Positions 42,948 through 51,314 of a stretch of DNA of 64,000 nucleotides are shown piece by piece. Source of the stretch: Eubacterium sp. (lineage in GTDB: Bacteria; Bacillota; Clostridia; Lachnospirales; Lachnospiraceae); contig JAFUVQ010000037.1 in NCBI GenBank assembly GCA_017477505.1, positions 17,412 to 81,411 of the forward strand, written 5' to 3'. The first letter of the stretch is position 1, and each line of letters begins with the position of its first letter. Position numbers and translations under genes: made by a program. A model generated the notes under the pieces. It was given only the letters and a program-made list of their open reading frames with translations, made no database searches and was not told the origin of the DNA.

Positions 42948-44985
42948 ACAAAGAATAAAATGGATAGATATCGCAAAGGGTATAGCCATACTGTCTGTCA
43001 TCCTTGGACATGTAGTTACGAACGACCATATCAAGGAGATAGTATTTCTCTATCATCTTCCGATATTCTTCGTTCTTGCAGGTTACAATATCGGTGAGGG
43101 AAAGATTGACTGCGCATATATTGCGAAAAAGTTTGACAGGCTGATGAAGCCTTATTTTCTGACGTCTCTTTTTGTTTTTTTATTTGATATTCTGAATAAA
43201 TGCATTACAGGCCCGACAGATACGGTGCAGGTTACTGCCGTTATATGGGCAAGTCTTAAGAAGATATTCTTTGCATCGGGAACCATAAATGCTATGGGAC
43301 CGGTGGATATGGGAGGACGTATAGGAGCTATATGGTTTCTGCCGGCCATGTTCTTCGGAATTGTTCTTGCAAGGCTTATACTTTCCGGAGGTTTTCCTAC
43401 ATGGGTCAAGTGGGCATTTTCGGTTTCTCTGTTTGTTCTCTCTACTGTTATGGCGGCCTTTCTGTGGCTTCCTTTCAGTATTCTTTCGGGACTTTTTTCA
43501 CTCCCGTTTATCATGCTGGGACACGAACTGTGTAAAAAAAATATAGTTGAAAAACTCAGGATTTATCATGCCATACCGCTTCTTCTGTTTGCCTTTGCAG
43601 GAGTTTTTCTCACACCCTATGCAGTAATCTCATTTGCAAGAGCTTCTATCTATGATTATTTCCTTACGACGGCACTGATCATCGCAGCCTGTCTTTTTGT
43701 AATCTACATATCGAAGAAGCTGGAAAAGATATCAGTGGTATTTGCATTTTTCGGAAGGAATTCTCTTCTTTTATTATGCATACATCTGGTAATTCTGGAA
43801 TGCGGCGGGCTGCTGATCAGCCTCATGCTGAAAGGTTTTACTCCGGAAAAGGCTGACCTTATATCAAGATTTATTCAGTTTTTCCTGCCGCTGATACTCA
43901 TGTCCGTCTGGGTGCTGATAAAGAGGTTCGTTAAAAATGGAAGAGCTGCCGATAAGCCGGCACAGAAGACAGAACCTGAAAAAACTGTTACTGAGCATCC
44001 GGGTTCTGTAAAAGGAAAGAGGGACAGATCTGTAGATGTTATGAGATTCATACTCATAATCATGATGCTTATGGGACACAGCAGTCTCGATACAGGACTC
44101 AGAACTCTGATCTACAGCTTCCATATGCCTGCATTTATTATTCTCAGTGGATATTTCCATAAGGACAGTACGAAAGAGAGTTTTGGAAAAGATATACTGA
44201 AGGCTGTTAAGGGTATTCTGCTTCCTTACGCGATATTTGCTGTTATATATGTAATAAAGAATAAAGAACATCTGAAGGCTTTAAAGGAAGCAATACTATC
44301 CATAAGCTTTACGAAAAGAATACTTACAGGAACGGATATGATAGGACCTGTATGGTTTCTTACCATGTTATTCATGACTAAACTCATTTACATGGTGATC
44401 GCGAGATTCACTAAAGATAACCTGCGTCACGCAGTTGTTCTGATCACAGGTCTTCTGGGAATCGCTCTGGCTGGCTTCGGGTTCTGGCTTCCATGGAGTA
44501 TTGACGTTGCGCTTTATGCGGTATGGTTATATCATATCGGATTCATTATTAAGAAATATTCTGTATTCGACCTGATAAAGAATGCAAGGTGGATCTATTT
44601 CATTCTTTCGGCTGTACTTGCATTTTTTATTCATACAGGAATAGGAGAACTGGCCATAAGACAGTATAAGCCTTATGGAGGAGTAGTGATAGCTGCAGTT
44701 GCGGGAACACTTTTCTGTTACCTTTTCTCGGAATGGATAACAAAGGATAATTCGCCGGTGACCGGAGTAGCTGCTCTCGGGGGCCAGGGAACTTTGTACA
44801 TACTAATTGTACATGCACTTTTCAGAAAAGAAATATATGCATTTCTCAGCAGTAAGACTGGAATCATAGAGGGAAGCTTGTATAATCTTATGGCAGGGAT
44901 TCTTATACAGGTAGTAGCGGGTATACTGATATGCTGGATAGTAGAGAAGATAAAAAGAATAATTTCAAAAAAGCAGGAAGCATAG
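42937..44985 (+). CDS. Tandem acyltransferase-3 fusion protein
   Basis: A 682-residue membrane protein made of two complete acyltransferase family 3 domains. Domain 1 (about 5-335) starts RIKWIDIAKGIAILSVILGH and contains FLYHLPIFFVLAGY. Domain 2 (about 358-675) starts RDRSVDVMRFILIIMMLMGH and contains YSFHMPAFIILSGYFH. Both keep the GH histidine expected for acyl transfer across the membrane. Each domain has about ten helices; a charged linker rich in Lys/Glu/Pro joins them. Family members O-acetylate surface sugars. The ATG at 42937 gives the usual family start; a GTG 12 bases earlier is possible. It overlaps both neighbouring genes. Confidence 0.9.
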   Translation: MKDRQRIKWIDIAKGIAILSVILGHVVTNDHIKEIVFLYHLPIFFVLAGYNIGEGKIDCAYIAKKFDRLMKPYFLTSLFVFLFDILNKCITGPTDTVQVTAVIWASLKKIFFASGTINAMGPVDMGGRIGAIWFLPAMFFGIVLARLILSGGFPTWVKWAFSVSLFVLSTVMAAFLWLPFSILSGLFSLPFIMLGHELCKKNIVEKLRIYHAIPLLLFAFAGVFLTPYAVISFARASIYDYFLTTALIIAACLFVIYISKKLEKISVVFAFFGRNSLLLLCIHLVILECGGLLISLMLKGFTPEKADLISRFIQFFLPLILMSVWVLIKRFVKNGRAADKPAQKTEPEKTVTEHPGSVKGKRDRSVDVMRFILIIMMLMGHSSLDTGLRTLIYSFHMPAFIILSGYFHKDSTKESFGKDILKAVKGILLPYAIFAVIYVIKNKEHLKALKEAILSISFTKRILTGTDMIGPVWFLTMLFMTKLIYMVIARFTKDNLRHAVVLITGLLGIALAGFGFWLPWSIDVALYAVWLYHIGFIIKKYSVFDLIKNARWIYFILSAVLAFFIHTGIGELAIRQYKPYGGVVIAAVAGTLFCYLFSEWITKDNSPVTGVAALGGQGTLYILIVHALFRKEIYAFLSSKTGIIEGSLYNLMAGILIQVVAGILICWIVEKIKRIISKKQEA

Positions 44986-45476
44986 TATCTTTATGCATCT
45001 TTCTTCTGCTTGTGGCTGTTATATCCGTTCTGTCGGTTAATTACAGACGGACTGTCAGGGTTATTAGCTATGATACAGCCGGAATCAATGTGATTCATGC
45101 GGATGAGCCCGGAGATTACAGATGGTTCTTTGATAATCTTGATGTAAGATTCTTCGGTGAGGGAAAACAGCTTTTCTATATTTCCGGATGGGCTGTCAAG
45201 GAGTATGTCGATTCAGATGATGTGAAACTCAGTATAGTCCTAAAAGATGAAGAAAGCAGTGAGTATTTCCTCGTCCCCACTTATAATGGCTATCGCCCCG
45301 ACGTCTCACATATGACGGATGATGAATATGATTATGATATATCAGGTTTTTCTCTGCATACAAGAGGAGATGGGGTTCTTAAGATAAATGAGCATAGCTA
45401 CAGAGTCTGTATACTTTATGATACAGCCGATGGCAGTGAGCTTGTTGAGACCGGTGAGATACTGCAGAAAAGATAG
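44931..45476 (+). CDS. Single-pass membrane protein with extracytoplasmic domain, unknown
   Basis: A 181-residue protein: short basic cytoplasmic tail, one membrane helix at about 17-37, and an extracytoplasmic domain rich in aromatic and acidic residues (for example WFFDNLDVRFFGEGKQLFY, YISGWAVKEYVDSDDV). The domain looks like an all-beta fold. I do not recognise a family. The start ATG at 44931 makes a 55-base overlap with the acyltransferase fusion, unusually long but with no better start downstream, since the membrane helix follows at once. Its position among polymerase and acyltransferase genes suggests a role with the exported glycan. Confidence 0.7.
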   Translation: MLDSREDKKNNFKKAGSIVSLCIFLLLVAVISVLSVNYRRTVRVISYDTAGINVIHADEPGDYRWFFDNLDVRFFGEGKQLFYISGWAVKEYVDSDDVKLSIVLKDEESSEYFLVPTYNGYRPDVSHMTDDEYDYDISGFSLHTRGDGVLKINEHSYRVCILYDTADGSELVETGEILQKR

Positions 45477-45488
45477 CCCGGGATATGA

Positions 45489-45534
45489 TGAATTATAGAT
45501 TGACCGGTGAATTATGGATTGACCGATGAATTAT
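45489..45534 (+). repeat. 19-base tandem repeat in a gene junction
   Basis: TGAATTATAGATTGACCGG (45489-45507) is followed by a copy with two changes (45508-45526) and a truncated third copy TGAATTAT (45527-45534), ending just before the ribosome site of the next gene. Confidence 0.85.
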
Positions 45535-45544
45535 TGAGGAACAG

Positions 45545-46750
45545 ATGTTGAAGAAAAATGCAATTGAAAACAGAATAATTGAGATCATATATCTGGTATT
45601 TCTCGGGATTTATGCGGGGATAGCTTTTTCTTCGTCTACTACATTTTTCATCAGATGGAATCCGACTTTCCTGCTTGTAACGCGTATCCTTCTTATATGC
45701 TTTACATTTTATAAGATTCTCAGAGAAGACAGATGGAAGGTCCATGAGGTGGTTTTGGTATTTCTTATCGGCGTTTCATTAATGCTTTCATATTACCTGA
45801 ACGGATGGACCTATATGGGAGATTCCGCTCTTATATTTGAGCTGGTGTTACTTGTTATAGCGGCCAGAGGGTTGGATGGTGACAGGATCATAAAGGTATA
45901 TATGTGCGTGATTCTGGCACTGCTTCTCGTGACAGCTTTTGCGGCACTGACAGGACATATCAATAATTATGTCTATACAAAGGCTTCTCATGACTATAAA
46001 CCCAGGATGTCTTACGGCACTGTTTATCCTACGGATTTTGCCGCTCATATAATGTCACTGGTTCTCTGTTATCTCTGGACAAGGAAGGAGAGGAAACCGT
46101 GGCAGGCGATAATTCCGTTTACTATGGCTGTATTCTGTCTTGTTTTTTGCGATACGAGGCTGACTTCCTTATGCCTTCTTCTGCTTGCAGTCGGGGCACT
46201 GATCCCTGCCGGTATACTGACCGGACTGGGTGACAGAATACCTGAATCCGTGAAGAAGGTTACATCAGGTATAGCAGTTTACTCTGTTCCTGTTATGGCA
46301 TTTATCATGCTGCTCATATCGAGGTTTTACAGTGATTCAAATCCTGTCCTCAGACTTGTCAATAATGCTCTTAATAATCGACTGTATTATGGACGAATGG
46401 GATTTGAGAATTACGATACAAACCTTTTCGGTCAGAGAGTTATTCAGATCGGGTCGGGCGGATTTGCCAGTGTGGGAAAGGAATATTTTTTCATTGACTG
46501 TTCTTATGAGAGCGTACTTCTTCGTTACGGTGTATTTGTACTTATAGCACTGCTTGCAGCATATACTTATATAGCTTTTACGGAGAAGAAGAAGGGGAAT
46601 TATTTCAGGCTTTTCCTCGTAGCAGTTATGGCAGTCCTGTTCTCCATAGAACATCATATGCCGGAACTTGGCTACATGCCTTTCATTCTTCTTATGCTTT
46701 CGGCAAATTCAACTAATAAAGACAGTAAAACCGGAGAAGTTTCAGAGTAA
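45545..46750 (+). CDS. O-antigen ligase/polymerase-like membrane protein
   Basis: A 401-residue integral membrane protein with about ten hydrophobic segments and one larger extracytoplasmic loop (about 255-320) containing NNRLYYGRMGFENYDTNLFG. The arrangement of helices with a late loop, and the SYGTVYPTDFAAH stretch, resemble the WaaL/Wzy superfamily. It is the second such protein in the locus and could ligate the finished chain to an acceptor or polymerise a second glycan. GAGGAACAG precedes the ATG, directly after the 19-base tandem repeat. Conservation is low, so the assignment is tentative. Confidence 0.7.
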   Translation: MLKKNAIENRIIEIIYLVFLGIYAGIAFSSSTTFFIRWNPTFLLVTRILLICFTFYKILREDRWKVHEVVLVFLIGVSLMLSYYLNGWTYMGDSALIFELVLLVIAARGLDGDRIIKVYMCVILALLLVTAFAALTGHINNYVYTKASHDYKPRMSYGTVYPTDFAAHIMSLVLCYLWTRKERKPWQAIIPFTMAVFCLVFCDTRLTSLCLLLLAVGALIPAGILTGLGDRIPESVKKVTSGIAVYSVPVMAFIMLLISRFYSDSNPVLRLVNNALNNRLYYGRMGFENYDTNLFGQRVIQIGSGGFASVGKEYFFIDCSYESVLLRYGVFVLIALLAAYTYIAFTEKKKGNYFRLFLVAVMAVLFSIEHHMPELGYMPFILLMLSANSTNKDSKTGEVSE

Positions 46751-46777
46751 AACATAATTCATTTGTGATATCCTTTG

Positions 46778-46786
46778 TGGTATACT
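46778..46786 (+). promoter_or_regulatory. Extended -10 promoter inside the polysaccharide locus
   Basis: TGGTATACT (TGn plus TATACT at 46781-46786) lies in the 83-base gap after the polymerase-like gene. No good -35 is present. It could give an internal start for the second half of the locus. Confidence 0.5.
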
Positions 46787-46833
46787 CGGTCTTAAGTTTA
46801 CATATAACTTATAAGGATAGGTAATAATATAGA

Positions 46834-47973
46834 ATGGCACCTGTAAATATCCTGAATTTAATACTGTGTACGGTCAATATGATACTTCTTCCGTATCTGG
46901 CAGGATATGGGTTTCTTCATGTGCTGGGGATAAAGCCGGATAAAGATGCAAAGCTGTTATCCGATAAGTATGTATATATGACACGTTACGGACTCAGCCT
47001 CTTTACCGGAATGCTGCTTTCCATGACAGTACTTTATGTCATAACAGTTCCCGTCACATGGTTCAGAGGCACATTAAAACCGGTTATCATCATAACTCTG
47101 GCAGTTACAGTTATATTTGCGGCGGCAGGGCTTTTCTTTATAATCAGGAATTTCAAATCCTCAAAAACGGATGAAAGGACTGCTGAAAAAAATGTAAAAA
47201 AGAATATAAACCCCGAGTTCATATTCTTCTCAGCAGTTGCCGTACTTATCATAGCTTATTATATCTACTGCATGATAACCCTTATGCATGTGGATCATGA
47301 TGATTCAAGATATGTGGTGCTGAGTGTGGATACTTTCCGTACCGGAACCCTTCTTACGATCGATCCTACCATGGGTGTAAATCTGGATGGAAGCTATGCG
47401 GATTTCCTCAAGGACTTCCTTTCACCCTGGTATGTATATATGGCATATCTTTCCAGACTGAGCCTTACCCATCCGGCGGTTATGGCACACAGTATGATGC
47501 CTGTCATTTATACATTTGTCATAGCGCTTCTCATGCTTGATATAGGGCTGGTATTTTTTAACGGGGATAAGCTGAAGGCAGTGATACTTGTATCATTTGT
47601 CCATCTTATATATATCTTTGCCGCTTATACGGTGAAGTCGGCAAATGCTTTCAGGAGCTTTCGTATATGGCAGGGCAAGGCCATGGTGGCGTGCTTCGGA
47701 ATACCGCTTCTCCTGATGCTGTTTTTACTTATATACGAAGCGAAGAGTGTCTGGAGATTTTACGTTCTTGTGCTTATGGCGGACATCAGTATGTGCCTTA
47801 TGTCGGGAAATGGAATTATTCTGGCCGGCATACTTACTTTCTGTTTCGGCATGGTTTACAGCATCATGAAGAAGTCATGGAAGATGGCTGTATTGACATT
47901 TATAGCAGTTATTCCGAATGCGGTTCTTTTCCTGGCAAATCATTTTCTTACGATAGAGATGTACCTTTCGTAG
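46834..47973 (+). CDS. Multi-spanning membrane protein, DUF6077/GT-C-like, possibly a broken N-terminal half
   Basis: A 379-residue protein with about ten membrane segments. After the third or fourth helix comes an extracytoplasmic acidic motif, HVDHDDSRYVV, of the kind that marks the catalytic loop of lipid-sugar-dependent GT-C glycosyltransferases. A GVNLDGSYADFLKDFLSPWY region follows. The general plan fits DUF6077-type proteins as I remember them. It ends abruptly after a hydrophobic segment at IEMYLS. The next open frame, in a different phase, continues with two to four membrane segments and a soluble tail, so the two may once have been, or may act as, a single protein of about 640 residues. 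Confidence 0.65.
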   Translation: MAPVNILNLILCTVNMILLPYLAGYGFLHVLGIKPDKDAKLLSDKYVYMTRYGLSLFTGMLLSMTVLYVITVPVTWFRGTLKPVIIITLAVTVIFAAAGLFFIIRNFKSSKTDERTAEKNVKKNINPEFIFFSAVAVLIIAYYIYCMITLMHVDHDDSRYVVLSVDTFRTGTLLTIDPTMGVNLDGSYADFLKDFLSPWYVYMAYLSRLSLTHPAVMAHSMMPVIYTFVIALLMLDIGLVFFNGDKLKAVILVSFVHLIYIFAAYTVKSANAFRSFRIWQGKAMVACFGIPLLLMLFLLIYEAKSVWRFYVLVLMADISMCLMSGNGIILAGILTFCFGMVYSIMKKSWKMAVLTFIAVIPNAVLFLANHFLTIEMYLS

Positions 47974-47975
47974 AT

Positions 47976-47999
47976 CATAACCTTAACTGCAAGGTTATG
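47976..47999 (+). other. Perfect 9-bp hairpin right after a stop codon
   Basis: CATAACCTT (47976-47984) pairs with AAGGTTATG (47991-47999) around a six-base loop. There is no T-run, so it is not a standard terminator. Its right arm merges into the 28-base tandem repeat and could affect re-initiation at the ATGs there. Confidence 0.6.
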
Positions 48000-48052
48000 A
48001 ATGCAAGTTTATGAGCGCAGTGTCATGAATGCAAGTTTATGAGCGCAGTGTC
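47997..48052 (+). repeat. Two perfect copies of a 28-base tandem repeat between paired membrane genes
   Basis: Two identical 28-base copies, 47997-48024 and 48025-48052, are followed by the beginning of a third (ATGA). Each copy carries several ATG and TGA codons in different phases. The start of the downstream gene lies inside the second copy. Confidence 0.9.
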
Positions 48053-48877
48053 ATGAAGGCAGATTTGGAAATCAAACAAGTTGTTTCGGTGTTAGATATG
48101 GCAAAAATTGAAATGTTGAAGAATCTGTTTCTACAGGTTCTGGAACAACTGAATATTTATTACGGAAGCGGGATATTCCTGGCATTTACAATAGTAGCTG
48201 CCATTTATCTGACTGTATCCGGAAAGGAAACCAGGAAGAAGCTTATATATCCTCTTTTGGCAGTTCTTCTGGTTATCCTTAATCCTGTGGTTTATTATCT
48301 TGCAGGCGAAGATTTTGTTTATTGGAGAATGTTCTGGCTTATACCGGACGCTCTTCTTATGGGACTTGCCGCAACCAGGTTTGTGAGCGGATTTAACAGC
48401 ACTCTTAAAAAATGTGTGGCATATGCTGTTCTTACCGTGATGCTGATCTTCTTCGGAACGAATATATTCACGGCAGGTGAATTCTCTGAGAGAGCCAATG
48501 CATATGGAATATGGGGCTCCTGCAAGGATGTGGCTGATACAGTGCTTAAGGACGATCCCAAACCTCGTTGTATATGCCCGTATACACTCACTATGTTTCT
48601 CAGAGAGTATAACGGTGATATAGAGACTATGTATGGCAGAGATATTGAAGGATATATAACTGCTTCAAATCAGAAAAAGAAGGAAGTAAGCCATGAGATA
48701 GAAGCGGATGAGCCGGATTATGATTTCCTGCTTTCTGTTGCTGTTTATTATGGCTATGACCATATAATCACATATGACAGAAGTCCTATAAGAGAGGAGA
48801 CCCTTACCAGATTCGGATATGAATACCTTGATTCAACGGGCGGTTATACGATATACCGCAGTATGAACCGTGAATGA
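48029..48877 (+). CDS. Membrane protein with soluble C-terminal domain, possible C-terminal half of the preceding gene
   Basis: Up to 282 residues; the start is unsure (ATGs at 48029, 48053, 48098 and 48113, none with a good ribosome site). After a polar leader come membrane segments at about 45-65, 70-95, 105-122 and 130-150 (GSGIFLAFTIVAAIYL, PLLAVLLVILNPVVYYLAG). An extracytoplasmic soluble part follows with CICPYTLTMFLREYNGDIE and a final YEYLDSTGGYTIYRSM. Short tails of this kind are known to me from larger Lachnospiraceae membrane proteins, which supports the split-gene reading, but a genuine two-subunit arrangement is equally possible. Confidence 0.6.
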   Translation: MQVYERSVMKADLEIKQVVSVLDMAKIEMLKNLFLQVLEQLNIYYGSGIFLAFTIVAAIYLTVSGKETRKKLIYPLLAVLLVILNPVVYYLAGEDFVYWRMFWLIPDALLMGLAATRFVSGFNSTLKKCVAYAVLTVMLIFFGTNIFTAGEFSERANAYGIWGSCKDVADTVLKDDPKPRCICPYTLTMFLREYNGDIETMYGRDIEGYITASNQKKKEVSHEIEADEPDYDFLLSVAVYYGYDHIITYDRSPIREETLTRFGYEYLDSTGGYTIYRSMNRE

Positions 48878-48905
48878 GTATTCGAAGCATGAGTGATTAA
48901 TATAT

Positions 48906-50390
48906 ATGAGCAGCGATGACATTAAAAAGATTTCTGTAAAGAAGAATATGATAATGAATGCGATACTTACGCTGTCGCAGATCATTTTTCCAATAATTAC
49001 ATTTCCCTACGTATCCCGTATACTGCTCAAGGAAGGAACGGGACGTGTAGATTTCGTGGCTTCGGTTATAAGCTATTTCGCTATGTTTGCCCAGCTGGGA
49101 ATACCGACCTACGGAATCAGAGCCTGCAGTAAGGCGAGAGATGACAAAGAGGAGCTTTCAAGAACTGTTCATGAGCTTCTTTTTATAAATATAGTGATGT
49201 GTGTTCTGGTTTATGCAGCATTTTTCGTAGCTGTTTTTACGGTTCCGAGGCTCAGGGAAGATATACCCCTTTACATGATAATGGGAACTACAATTTTCCT
49301 GAATGCCATAGGTGTGGAATGGCTATACAGGGGGCTGGAAAAATATCAGTATATTACAATCAGATCCCTGATATTTAAGGCCATCGGAGTTGCAGCCATG
49401 CTGCTTCTGATAAATGACGTCGGTGATTATGTTATATACGGAGCCATCACCATATTTGCGACCTCGGCATCAAATATTCTTAATTTCATCAATCTCAGGA
49501 AATATGTTTCATTCAGGCCGGTAGGCGGATACAGCATAAAAAGGCATATGAAGATGGTACTTACCTTCTTTGCAATGTCTGTTGCAACTGTCATTTATAC
49601 CAATCTTGATAAGTCCATGCTGGGATTCATGAAGGACAATGGAGAAGTCGGACTCTACGGGGCAGCAGTCAAGATAAAGAATATATTGATTTCTCTGGTC
49701 ACATCCATAAGTGCCGTGCTTCTTCCGAGAGCGTCTTATTATGTTGATAAGGGACTCATGGATGAGTTTTACAGAATACTCAGAAAAGCCATGCACTTTA
49801 TGTTTATACTGGCTACGCCAATCAGCATATATTTCATGATCTTCGGAAAAGAAGGAATGCTGCTGCTTTCGGGAGACGACTTTCTGGGGGCGGTTCCGGC
49901 TACGGTTATAATAACACCTACAGTCCTTTTGATAGGAATTACAAATGTAATAGGAATTCAGATGCTTGTACCCCTCGGCAGAGAGATGCAAGTTCTCTAT
50001 TCGGAGATAGTGGGTGCAGTCATCGATATTGTACTGAATGCCCTGTTCATACCAAAGTTCGGTGCGGCAGGAGCAGCAGCGGGAACCCTTGCTGCAGAGC
50101 TGGGAGTTCTTATATTCCAGCTTTATATTTCAAGAGATTTAAAAGCAGAACTGACAAAGGATGTAAAACTTCTTCGTATAGTTCTCATATCAATGATCGG
50201 AATTATAATAACTGTCTGGCTGAAACTCATTACTTTCAGCCGGGTTACGGAACCGGATTGTTTTATAAAGCTTGCCATATCGGCTGTTATCTTCTTTGGC
50301 TTTTATCTTGCAGCCATGCTGGTGACCAAAGAGGAAATGGTTTTAGAGATTACGGATCAGGTGCTTCGAAAGCTGCATATCCGTAAATAG
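48906..50390 (+). CDS. Wzx-type lipid-linked oligosaccharide flippase
   Basis: A 494-residue membrane protein with about fourteen helices of the polysaccharide transporter (MATE/MOP) superfamily. The opening VKKNMIMNAILTLSQIIFPI, then ITFPYVSRILLKEGTGRVDF and the central SVATVIYTNLDKSMLGFMKD are characteristic. It would move undecaprenyl-linked repeat units to the outer face for the Wzy-type polymerase. No strong ribosome site is visible before the ATG (TGATTAATATAT). The end contains WLKLITFSRV and a basic tail. Confidence 0.92.
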   Translation: MSSDDIKKISVKKNMIMNAILTLSQIIFPIITFPYVSRILLKEGTGRVDFVASVISYFAMFAQLGIPTYGIRACSKARDDKEELSRTVHELLFINIVMCVLVYAAFFVAVFTVPRLREDIPLYMIMGTTIFLNAIGVEWLYRGLEKYQYITIRSLIFKAIGVAAMLLLINDVGDYVIYGAITIFATSASNILNFINLRKYVSFRPVGGYSIKRHMKMVLTFFAMSVATVIYTNLDKSMLGFMKDNGEVGLYGAAVKIKNILISLVTSISAVLLPRASYYVDKGLMDEFYRILRKAMHFMFILATPISIYFMIFGKEGMLLLSGDDFLGAVPATVIITPTVLLIGITNVIGIQMLVPLGREMQVLYSEIVGAVIDIVLNALFIPKFGAAGAAAGTLAAELGVLIFQLYISRDLKAELTKDVKLLRIVLISMIGIIITVWLKLITFSRVTEPDCFIKLAISAVIFFGFYLAAMLVTKEEMVLEITDQVLRKLHIRK

Positions 50391-50426
50391 AGTAAGATAC
50401 TAATAATAGATTGGAGGATTTTGGAA

Positions 50427-51296
50427 ATGAAGGGAATCATACTTGCCGGAGGAAGCGGCACAAGACTTTATCCACTTACAAAGGCTGTATCAAAGCAGAT
50501 CATGCCTGTATATGATAAGCCTATGATATATTATCCGCTGTCAACACTGATGCTGGCGGGAATAAGGGAGATACTTATAATATCCACGCCAAGAGACCTT
50601 CCGTGCTTTAAGGAACTTTTCGGTACCGGTGAGCAGCTTGGAATGAGCTTTTCCTATGCTGTTCAGGAAAGCCCGAAAGGACTTGCCGATGCCTTCATCA
50701 TAGGTGAGGAGTTTATAGGAAATGACAGCGTTGCCCTTGTACTCGGCGACAATATCTTTTATGGACAGAGCTTCTCAAAGGTTCTTGCAAGAGCTGCTGC
50801 AAGAGAGAAGGGAGCTACTATCTTCGGTTATTATGTAAGAGATCCGAGAGAGTACGGCGTAGTGGAATTTGATGAAAACGGAAAGGCTATATCCATAGAG
50901 GAAAAGCCGGAGAATCCAAAGTCAAATTATGCGGTTCCGGGGCTTTATTTCTATGATAACGATGTAGTTGAGATTGCTAAAAATGTAAAACCGTCGGCAA
51001 GAGGCGAGATAGAGATCACATCAGTCAATAATGCTTATCTTGACAGAGGAGACCTTATGGTAGAAACTCTCGGAAGAGGTTTTGCATGGCTTGATACGGG
51101 AAATCATGATATGCTCCTGGATGCAGCTGATTTCGTTGCGGCATTCCAGAAGAGACAGGGACTTTACATTTCCTGTATAGAAGAAATTGCTTATAAGAGA
51201 GGTTTTATAGACAGAGAACAGCTTCTTAAGCTGGCCGAGCCTCTTATGAAGACCCGTTACGGTGAGTATCTTGTTGATGTTGCAAATGGACTTTAA
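50427..51296 (+). CDS. rmlA: Glucose-1-phosphate thymidylyltransferase
   Basis: Makes dTDP-glucose from dTTP and glucose 1-phosphate, the entry step to dTDP-deoxysugars; cytoplasmic. The 289 residues are standard. Motifs: [70 protein letters not shown] and [13 protein letters not shown]. The ATG at 50427 follows GGAGG (50413-50417); a TTG at 50421 is rejected. The other rml genes (B, C, D) are not in the window. An FdtA-like isomerase and an FdtB-like aminotransferase downstream suggest that the dTDP-sugar is turned into an amino sugar. Confidence 0.96.
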   Translation: MKGIILAGGSGTRLYPLTKAVSKQIMPVYDKPMIYYPLSTLMLAGIREILIISTPRDLPCFKELFGTGEQLGMSFSYAVQESPKGLADAFIIGEEFIGNDSVALVLGDNIFYGQSFSKVLARAAAREKGATIFGYYVRDPREYGVVEFDENGKAISIEEKPENPKSNYAVPGLYFYDNDVVEIAKNVKPSARGEIEITSVNNAYLDRGDLMVETLGRGFAWLDTGNHDMLLDAADFVAAFQKRQGLYISCIEEIAYKRGFIDREQLLKLAEPLMKTRYGEYLVDVANGL

Positions 51297-51314
51297 TAGA
51301 AATGAGTTTTTAAT

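Noticed and set aside
40411-48052. CRISPR-like repeats
   Set aside because: The units are directly tandem without spacers, only two or three copies, and differ between sites; no cas genes are present.
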